Shown in pieces: positions 1-4,591 of a stretch of DNA of 5,627 nt; the first letter of the stretch is position 1, and each line of letters begins with the position of its first letter. A program made the translations under genes and the position numbers. The stretch spans positions 1 through 5,627 of the forward strand of contig DWUQ01000117.1 in NCBI GenBank assembly GCA_019120675.1. Direction: 5' to 3'. The DNA comes from Candidatus Paenalcaligenes intestinipullorum (GTDB lineage Bacteria; Pseudomonadota; Gammaproteobacteria; Burkholderiales; Burkholderiaceae_B). Under the pieces are notes generated by a model. That model was not told the origin of the DNA. It made no database searches and worked only from the letters and a program-made list of their open reading frames with translations.

Positions 1-339
1 ACCGAGCTCAAGCAGGGTTGGACTCAGCGTTATGGTGATCCATATTTTGACGGCATGGGCTTATACGGTGGTGTTTGGAGTGGCTACTTTGGGCCGTGGG
101 GCGGGTTGTACTATTCCCCCCGAGTCGTTACCGTGCCGGTGCAATATCATGAGTATCGACTCCAAGTGTTTATTAATGATCGTCAACGTGATGGTGCTGA
201 GGTGTATCGCTCCCAAGCGGTCACCCAAGACAATGCGGGTGATCTCGTGCAAACCATGGCGAATCTAGCGCAAGCTATATTTCAGGATTTCCCTGGCAAC
301 AATGGGGTAGAGCGTCAAGTTCGGTTTGGATCTAAATGA
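1..339 (+). CDS. DUF4136-type envelope protein, C-terminal part (5' end outside window)
   Basis: Frame 1 is open from the first base to TGA at 337-339, giving 112 residues with no start in view. The visible part begins with a Gly/Tyr/Trp-rich stretch (about residues 10-38, with YGGVWSGYFGPWGG), followed by a beta-strand-like segment (about 46-75: EYRLQVFINDRQRDGAEVYRSQAV), a helix (about 76-96) and the ending AIFQDFPGNNGVERQVRF. This order, with the closing 'FPG-NGV' motif, matches the C-terminal half of DUF4136 proteins. Those are usually small lipoproteins of proteobacteria with no established biochemical function. The signal peptide and lipobox that would confirm export lie upstream of the window. 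An internal ATG at 55 is in frame but would start inside the Gly-rich part of the domain, so it is unlikely to be the true start. The gene converges on the H-NS-like gene. Family assignment is fairly sure; function is unknown. Confidence 0.72.
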   Translation, partial: TELKQGWTQRYGDPYFDGMGLYGGVWSGYFGPWGGLYYSPRVVTVPVQYHEYRLQVFINDRQRDGAEVYRSQAVTQDNAGDLVQTMANLAQAIFQDFPGNNGVERQVRFGSK

Positions 340-402
340 TTGCTACTATCATCTGTGGGGTGTATGTTCTGCCTGAGTTCGCCTTAATCTGTTATGCCAA
401 AT

Positions 403-434
403 AAATATCGGCCCCAAATGAGGCCGATATTTTT
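403..434. terminator. Bidirectional intrinsic terminator between convergent genes
   Basis: An 11-bp perfect stem (AAATATCGGCC at 403-413, GGCCGATATTT at 422-432) encloses an 8-nt loop (414-421). On the + strand the stem runs straight into TTTTT (430-434). On the - strand the 3' side reads ATATTTATTT, a less perfect U-rich tail. It lies 63 bp after the stop of the upstream + gene and 16 bp after the stop of the - strand H-NS-like gene, so it probably ends both transcripts. The stretch 340-402 shows nothing else. Confidence 0.8.
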
Positions 435-450
435 AAGTATACAAAGAGGA

Positions 451-792
451 TTACTTAATTAAGAACTCTTCGCGAGATTTGCCCTTTGCTTCGGCTTCGG
501 TAATCCAACGGGGAGGGCGACCACGGCCTGTCCATTCATCGCCAGTGGCGACATTGCGGTATTTAGCCGGTAAAGGCTCACGAGGTGTGCTAGCACGGGT
601 CGCACGCTGAGCACGACGCTGATACGCCTCGGTGACTTCTTCAGGGCTAATATCGTATTCCAGCATGGAGCGTACAATTGAAGTAATCACTGGGCGGCGT
701 TGGCGGGTTTGCAGCGTGCGCATTTTTTGCTGTAACTTTTGAATTTCCTTTTCGATCTTTTGCTTTTCTGCTGTGAAAGTCTCTTGTGGCAT
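451..792 (-). CDS. H-NS family nucleoid-associated DNA-binding protein
   Basis: This 113-residue protein has the standard two-part layout of the family. The N-terminal helical/coiled-coil oligomerisation region (about 6-60) is rich in Lys, Glu and Gln. After a basic linker (about 60-74) comes a C-terminal DNA-binding domain (about 75-113) with KYRNVATGDEWTGRGRPPRW. The GRGRPPR loop (residues 89-95) is the AT-hook-like minor-groove contact. Proteins of this kind bind AT-rich DNA, compact the nucleoid and silence genes, often horizontally acquired ones. The length is near the usual 95-135 residues. The start is supported by AAAAGGAA (799-806 on the complementary strand) 6 nt upstream of ATG. 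A perfect 18-bp inverted repeat sits 3 nt beyond that ribosome-binding site, so autoregulation or a 5'-leader hairpin is plausible. Closest relatives are probably the Bv3F/HvrA-like beta- and alphaproteobacterial proteins rather than enteric hns, so I give no symbol. Confidence 0.92.
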   Translation of the reverse strand: MPQETFTAEKQKIEKEIQKLQQKMRTLQTRQRRPVITSIVRSMLEYDISPEEVTEAYQRRAQRATRASTPREPLPAKYRNVATGDEWTGRGRPPRWITEAEAKGKSREEFLIK

Positions 793-809
793 TATTTGTT
801 CCTTTTGAG

Positions 810-852
810 AAATATTATTTCGTATAGATACGTGCTATACGAAATAATATTT
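810..852. repeat. Perfect 18-bp inverted repeat (palindrome) in the divergent intergenic region
   Basis: The left arm AAATATTATTTCGTATAG (810-827) and right arm CTATACGAAATAATATTT (835-852) are exact reverse complements around a 7-nt centre, ATACGTG. The repeat lies between the H-NS-like gene (-) and the amidase gene (+). It ends 3 nt from the H-NS ribosome-binding site and 67 nt from the amidase start. It could be an operator for a dimeric or oligomeric regulator, a long leader hairpin in the H-NS mRNA, or a recombinase-type site. It is poor as a + strand terminator because the stem is AT-rich and only four T follow. No confident promoter can be picked in 793-919. TAAAAT on the - strand (850-855) is a possible -10 for the H-NS gene, but it lacks a good -35. 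Confidence 0.9.
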
Positions 853-919
853 TAACGTGCTTTAGATAAATAAGAAATAGGTAGCTGTTTCACAATCACA
901 ACTACATTAGAGGGTAGGT

Positions 920-1738
920 ATGCAAAAAAGCGTGGCTGGTTTTTATGTGGCGGCAATCCAAATGATTTCTGGCGAGCATTTGCAAGCCAACCTTAATCAG
1001 GCTGCAATGCTTATTCGTCAGGCGGTGGAAAAAGGGGCGAATTTAGTGGCACTACCTGAATATTTTTGCTTGATGGGCGCGCAGCCCCAACATAAGCTCA
1101 GCATTCAAGAGGGGTTTGGCGAGGGGGTTATTCAGCAGTTTCTGTCGGATCAGGCACGCCAGCACCAAATTTATATCGTGGGTGGCAGCTTGCCTTTAAT
1201 CATTCCAGAGGCGACGCGGATTTCAAATAGTCTGTTGGTGTATGGTCCAAACGGACAGTGTTTGTCCCGTTACGATAAAATCCATTTGTTTCGGTATCAG
1301 ACAGCGCATGAACAGTATGATGAGTCTGAGGTCATTCAGGCGGGAGACGTGATACCTACTACCGTCCACGTTGGCTCTTTCAAAATGGGTCTTGCATTGT
1401 GCTATGACCTTCGTTTTCCCGAGCTTTTTCGAGCCATGGGGCCTATAGATCTCTTGGTTATCCCTTCTGCGTTTACCTACACCACAGGCAAAGCGCATTG
1501 GGAGGTCTTATTACGGGCGCGCGCCATTGAGAACCAATGTTATGTTTTAGCGCCGGCCCAAGGCGGGCGCCATGAAAATGGCCGCACCACATGGGGCCAT
1601 AGTTTGCTAGTGAGCCCTTGGGGGGAGGTGATAGACTGCTTGCCTGAGGGAGAGGGGGTAGTCATGGGCGAATTAAACCCCCAGCTTATTATGCATGTAC
1701 GAGAAATTTTACCCGCACTTAGCCATCGGGTGATGTAA
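920..1738 (+). CDS. Carbon-nitrogen hydrolase of the nitrilase superfamily (Nit1/YbeM-like amidase)
   Basis: This 272-residue protein has the complete nitrilase-superfamily catalytic triad. Glu47 is in LPEYF, Lys120 in YDKIHLF and the nucleophile Cys161 in LCYDLRFPELF. Later family signatures are PSAFTYTTGKAHWEVLLRARAIENQCYVLAPAQ (about 182-214) and WGHSLLVSPWG (about 225-235). The 'CYDLRFPELFR' plus 'TGKAHWEVLLRARAIENQ' pattern is that of Nit1/NitFhit-type enzymes. In characterised members these hydrolyse the amide of deaminated glutathione, a metabolite-repair reaction in the cytoplasm. The exact substrate here is inferred; omega-amidase (Nit2-like) activity cannot be excluded. The start ATG has AGAGGG (909-914) 5 nt upstream, and an in-frame TAG at 908-910 rules out an earlier start. 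tldD follows after 18 bp, so the two are probably co-transcribed. This pairing recurs in betaproteobacteria as far as I know. The gene is intact. Confidence 0.9.
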   Translation: MQKSVAGFYVAAIQMISGEHLQANLNQAAMLIRQAVEKGANLVALPEYFCLMGAQPQHKLSIQEGFGEGVIQQFLSDQARQHQIYIVGGSLPLIIPEATRISNSLLVYGPNGQCLSRYDKIHLFRYQTAHEQYDESEVIQAGDVIPTTVHVGSFKMGLALCYDLRFPELFRAMGPIDLLVIPSAFTYTTGKAHWEVLLRARAIENQCYVLAPAQGGRHENGRTTWGHSLLVSPWGEVIDCLPEGEGVVMGELNPQLIMHVREILPALSHRVM

Positions 1739-1756
1739 ACCAAGGAATATCGTTTT

Positions 1757-3223
1757 ATGAAGATTACCAATCCTGCTAGTGAGGCATTTGATACTGCTCA
1801 GTCCCTACTGCTAGAACCCTGGGGGCTACAGCATGGCCACCTGCACGAGGCCATGTCCGAAATCTTTGCGCATCAGGTGGATTATGCCGATTTATACTTT
1901 CAATATACCCGTCACGAAGGCTGGAGCCTCGATGAAGGTATTGTTAAAGCAGGTAGTTTTTCGATCAATCAAGGGGTTGGGGTTCGCGCGCTGTCAGGCG
2001 AGAAAACGGCCTTTGCTTATTCAGATACGTTAAGTCGCGATGCGCTACTGTCCTCCGCACGGGTCGTGCGCAGCATTGCGCGTCAAGGTCAAAGTGTAAC
2101 AGTACCCGTGCAGGTCTCGGCGGCACAGGGCACACCCGCCCCACAGCGTTATGCGGCAATGGATCCACTGGCCTCATTGAGTGCCAGCGAAAAAGTCGCA
2201 CTTCTAGAGCGTGTCGAAGCTTTTGGTCGTGCGGCGGACCCTGCGGTGTGTCAAGTGATGGCAAGCTTAGGCATGGAGTACGATGTGGTGATGGTGGCGC
2301 GTAGTGATGGTCATTTAGCCGCCGACATTCGGCCTTTAGTACGTCTATCCGTGACCGTAATTGTCGAAAAAGACGGACGTCGAGAAATGGGCAATAGTGG
2401 TGGGGGCGGCCGTTTTGGTCTGGCTTATTTCACGGATGACATGATCCAAGACTATGTGCAGAAAGCGGTCCAAGCGGGCTTAACTGCTCTAGAGGCTCAA
2501 CCCGCGCCAGCTGGACAATTACCGGTTGTGCTGGGCCCAGGATGGCCTGGCGTGTTATTGCACGAGGCCGTGGGGCATGGCTTAGAGGCCGATTTCAATC
2601 ACAAGGGTTCAAGTGTTTTCAGTGGGCGTATTGGCGAACGTGTTGCATCCCCTGGTGTAACCGTCATTGACGATGGCACCTTAGTTGACCGGCGAGGCTC
2701 ATTGAATGTCGACGACGAAGGCAACCCTACTCAACGCACAGTTTTAATCGAGGACGGTATTCTCAAGGGCTATATGCAAGACAGCCGCAACGCGCGTTTT
2801 ATGAGCGCTGCACCCACCGGAAACGCCCGCCGAGAATCGTATGCGCATCTGCCTATGCCTCGCATGACCAATACCTTTATGCTGGGTGGTGCGCATGACC
2901 CCCAAGAAATCATCGAATCCGTTGATCATGGCATTTATGCCAGTAATTTCGGCGGCGGACAGGTCGACATCACCAGTGGCAAATTTGTCTTTACAACGTC
3001 TGAGGCGTGGTTAATTGAAAAGGGTAAATTGAAACACCCTATCAAAGGGGCTACTCTAATAGGCAGCGGCTTTGAGGCCATGAATCAAGTTAAGATGATT
3101 GGTAACGATTTAGCTTTAGACAGCGGTGTTGGCGTATGTGGCAAAGAGGGTCAAAGCGTGCCGGTAGGGGTTGGTATGCCTACTTTGCGCATCGATGGCC
3201 TAACGATTGGTGGTACTGCTTAA
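1757..3223 (+). CDS. tldD: TldD, metalloprotease subunit of the TldD/TldE (PmbA) complex
   Basis: This 488-residue protein is close to the usual TldD length of about 480. The N-terminal domain (about 30-230) is followed by the C-terminal catalytic domain. The latter carries the metal motif HEAVGHGLEAD, an HExxxH with His269, Glu270 and His274. The downstream GVCGKEGQSVPVGVG segment contains Cys461, which corresponds to the third zinc ligand known from E. coli TldD. Family blocks GRIGERVASPGVTVIDDGT (about 290-308) and MPRMTNTF (about 367-374) are also present. With TldE, the protein forms a cytoplasmic peptidase that degrades unfolded peptides. It matures microcin B17 and helps degrade the CcdA antitoxin in E. 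coli. No tldE/pmbA is in this window; it is usually encoded elsewhere in such genomes. The ribosome-binding site AAGGAA (1742-1747) is 9 nt before ATG. A strong terminator follows 26 bp after the stop, so tldD is the last gene of the amidase-tldD unit. Confidence 0.96.
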   Translation: MKITNPASEAFDTAQSLLLEPWGLQHGHLHEAMSEIFAHQVDYADLYFQYTRHEGWSLDEGIVKAGSFSINQGVGVRALSGEKTAFAYSDTLSRDALLSSARVVRSIARQGQSVTVPVQVSAAQGTPAPQRYAAMDPLASLSASEKVALLERVEAFGRAADPAVCQVMASLGMEYDVVMVARSDGHLAADIRPLVRLSVTVIVEKDGRREMGNSGGGGRFGLAYFTDDMIQDYVQKAVQAGLTALEAQPAPAGQLPVVLGPGWPGVLLHEAVGHGLEADFNHKGSSVFSGRIGERVASPGVTVIDDGTLVDRRGSLNVDDEGNPTQRTVLIEDGILKGYMQDSRNARFMSAAPTGNARRESYAHLPMPRMTNTFMLGGAHDPQEIIESVDHGIYASNFGGGQVDITSGKFVFTTSEAWLIEKGKLKHPIKGATLIGSGFEAMNQVKMIGNDLALDSGVGVCGKEGQSVPVGVGMPTLRIDGLTIGGTA

Positions 3224-3249
3224 GCCGCTAAGCTGCTGTATTTAGTAAC

Positions 3250-3278
3250 ATAGCGCCTTAGCAGGGCGCTATTTTTTT
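3250..3278 (+). terminator. Intrinsic terminator after tldD
   Basis: An 8-bp GC-rich stem (ATAGCGCC at 3250-3257, GGCGCTAT at 3265-3272) with a 7-nt loop TTAGCAG is followed by seven T (3272-3278). This is a textbook rho-independent terminator. It separates the amidase-tldD unit from the ectoine promoter, whose -35 box begins 10 bp further on. Confidence 0.93.
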
Positions 3279-3288
3279 ATTATTAATG

Positions 3289-3318
3289 TTGACAGACATT
3301 ATTCGTTAACCATATGAT
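3289..3318 (+). promoter_or_regulatory. Sigma70-like promoter of the ectoine operon
   Basis: A consensus -35 TTGACA (3289-3294) is followed after 18 bp by the -10 TATGAT (3313-3318, five of six matches). This predicts transcription starting near 3325 and a leader of about 40 nt before ectR. The close match to the vegetative consensus suggests that osmotic control comes mostly from repression (see the overlapping palindrome) rather than from a special sigma factor. No second promoter for ectR is visible. Confidence 0.75.
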
Positions 3319-3332
3319 TAGTGTACTAATGA
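3315..3332. promoter_or_regulatory. Probable EctR operator over the -10 box
   Basis: Two 8-bp half-sites, TGATTAGT and ACTAATGA, are separated by GT. The inner 6+6 bases (ATTAGT/ACTAAT, 3317-3330) are perfectly symmetrical. The site covers the end of the -10 box and the predicted start of transcription, where binding would block RNA polymerase. From memory, the EctR1 operator of Methylomicrobium alcaliphilum is TATTTAGT-GT-ACTATATA, which shares the TTAGT-GT-ACTA core and also lies over the promoter. With an ectR gene 34 bp downstream, negative autoregulation is the natural reading, but it is inferred. Confidence 0.75.
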
Positions 3333-3365
3333 ATTTCAGCATTGCTTTGGATTTATGTTTTGTAG

Positions 3366-3899
3366 ATGAAAACTGAACACGATTACGACTTACGCATCTT
3401 GCGTTCTTTACGGAAAATTACTCGTTCCGTTGCATTGCATTCACGTCAGCTTGCTGCCTGCAGCAACATCACGGCCCCACAGCTGATTTGTTTACGTGCC
3501 GTTATCGACCATGGTCCGCTTACGGCTACCGCGATTAGCCGCGAAATGCACATCAGCCCGAGTACTGTTGTAGGCATTTTGGACCGTCTCGAAGACAAGC
3601 AGCTAATCATTCGTGAACGCAATCGAGAGGACCGTCGTATTGTGCTCATTACGGCTACAGAGGCGGGCAAGCAGCTCGCCGAAGACACGCCATCGCCTTT
3701 GCAGAAAAAACTCGCCGATGCGCTCAACGAGTTACCAGAGCTTGAACGTGCCACCATTACACTTTCGCTCGAGCGCATTGTTCGATTAATTGATTCCGAT
3801 CCCGAGGCACCCCAAGAGGTTGAGCCCTCGGAAACGGCATCCACAATTTTGGAGGTTCCAGTCGGGAGCGTCCCCCCCGAATCTGGTTTGGTAGTGTGA
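3366..3899 (+). CDS. ectR: EctR-type MarR-family regulator of ectoine genes
   Basis: This 177-residue protein has a MarR winged helix-turn-helix. An N-terminal dimerisation helix (about 8-32, with ITRSVALHSRQLA) precedes TAPQLICLRAV (36-46). The recognition helix region is HISPSTVVGILDRLEDKQLI (62-81), and the wing is RERNREDRRIVLITATEAG (83-101). The 'LHSRQL' and 'TAPQL' segments are typical of EctR proteins, which repress ectABC under low salt. Context is strong: an EctR-like operator lies upstream and ectA overlaps the 3' end. An in-frame TAG at 3363-3365 directly before the ATG makes this the earliest possible start. There is no convincing Shine-Dalgarno sequence, which suggests weak translation of the regulator. 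The C-terminal tail (about 145-177) is rich in Pro, Glu and Ser, lies beyond the ordinary MarR fold and is probably disordered. Unlike the divergently placed ectR1 of methylotrophs, this gene leads the operon. Confidence 0.88.
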   Translation: MKTEHDYDLRILRSLRKITRSVALHSRQLAACSNITAPQLICLRAVIDHGPLTATAISREMHISPSTVVGILDRLEDKQLIIRERNREDRRIVLITATEAGKQLAEDTPSPLQKKLADALNELPELERATITLSLERIVRLIDSDPEAPQEVEPSETASTILEVPVGSVPPESGLVV

Positions 3900-4459
3900 A
3901 CTATACAGTCACTAAAACAACACCTAGTACCCGTCAAGCCCTCAACGATGGAGGGCCTGACACTGAAGAGCCACTGATATTTCGTGCTCCAACTCCTCAT
4001 GATGGAGCACGCATACATCAACTCATTTCAGATTGTCCACCCTTAGACGTTAATTCTGTCTACGTCTATCTATTATTAGCCGAGCACTTCGCCAACAGCT
4101 GCGTTGTGGTCGAGCGTCAACAAAGCTTAGTCGGCTTTATCTCGGCGTATAGACCGCCCACTCAACCCAATACGCTATTTATTTGGCAAGTAGCGGTGCA
4201 CCAGCAAGCACGCGGTCAAGCCCTTGGTAAGCGCATGCTTGAGCATCTCTTACAACGCCCAGAACTGAACTCTGTGTCTTATATCGAAACGACGGTTAGT
4301 CCGAGCAATCACGCTTCGCGCGCCATGTTTCAGTCTTTGGCTGCACGCTTAGGCTGTGCGCTTCACGAGGACACACTGTTCGAAGAGTCCCATTTTGGTA
4401 GCCAACAGCATGAGGCTGAGCCGCTATTGCGCATCGGCCCTAAGCTTGAGGTGGGATAG
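3896..4459 (+). CDS. ectA: L-2,4-diaminobutyrate N-acetyltransferase EctA
   Basis: This 187-residue GNAT-fold acetyltransferase transfers acetyl from acetyl-CoA to L-2,4-diaminobutyrate, giving N4-acetyl-diaminobutyrate, the second step of ectoine synthesis. EctA signatures are FRAPTPHDGARIHQL (29-43), CPPLDVNSVYVYLLLAEHF (47-65), LFIWQVAVHQQARGQALGKRML (94-115), ETTVSPSNHASRAMF (131-145) and a C-terminal HEAEPLLRIGP. The CoA pyrophosphate loop is QARGQA (104-109). The start is GTG at 3896, whose bases 3897-3899 form the TGA stop of ectR (GTGA overlap), so translation is probably coupled. There is no ATG, GTG or TTG in frame between it and the conserved domain. This leaves a poorly conserved N-terminal extension of about 25 residues. 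A 132-bp gap separates it from ectB, longer than expected within an ect operon. Confidence 0.96.
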   Translation: MNYTVTKTTPSTRQALNDGGPDTEEPLIFRAPTPHDGARIHQLISDCPPLDVNSVYVYLLLAEHFANSCVVVERQQSLVGFISAYRPPTQPNTLFIWQVAVHQQARGQALGKRMLEHLLQRPELNSVSYIETTVSPSNHASRAMFQSLAARLGCALHEDTLFEESHFGSQQHEAEPLLRIGPKLEVG

Positions 4460-4591
4460 CTAGTTTTGCACGGTTTGTAGTCGTTTTATTAACATAATTT
4501 CGTAGTAATTTTTACGTACTGAGCCAGTTCGGATCCATGGCCTGTTTTGGCTTGGAGGGGCAACTGTTGCTCAAAATAGGAGAGGAAGACA
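4460..4591 (+). other. ectA-ectB intergenic spacer with possible regulatory content
   Basis: This 132-bp spacer holds no reading frame worth calling. It includes an AT-rich part (about 4484-4515), with a -10-like CATAAT (4493-4498) but no properly spaced -35. It also contains the small palindrome GCAACTGTTGC (4560-4570), 7 nt before the ribosome-binding site of ectB. AGCCA (4522-4526) and TGGCT (4548-4552) could form a weak hairpin. There is no T-run typical of an intrinsic terminator. A secondary promoter or a leader that tunes ectB translation is possible but not shown. Confidence 0.4.

Noticed and set aside
835..857. Possible + strand terminator formed by the 810-852 hairpin and the following TTTT
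   Set aside because: The stem is AT-rich, the T-run is only four bases, and the + strand immediately upstream carries the H-NS-like gene in the opposite direction, so there is no + transcript that needs ending there.
1965..2264. Open frames on the - strand and in other + frames inside the tldD, amidase and ectB genes
   Set aside because: They lie wholly within confidently assigned genes, lack ribosome-binding sites and have no recognisable domains.
3223..3265. Alternative pairing of GCTAAG just after the tldD stop with CTTAGC in the terminator loop region
   Set aside because: The 6-bp complementarity could compete with the terminator stem like an attenuator, but the terminator stem is more GC-rich and there is no leader or regulated gene directly downstream in the same transcript.
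3446..4021. Long open frame (191 codons) on the - strand across ectR and the start of ectA
   Set aside because: It is antisense to two clearly identified genes. Its Ser/Arg-rich composition is that of a shadow frame, and it resembles no known protein family.
4493..4520. AT-rich stretch with ATTTCGTA followed by TACGTAC, recalling half of the palindrome at 810-852
   Set aside because: Only the 8-bp ATTTCGTA is shared and there is no matching second arm, so a second copy of the repeat is not supported.
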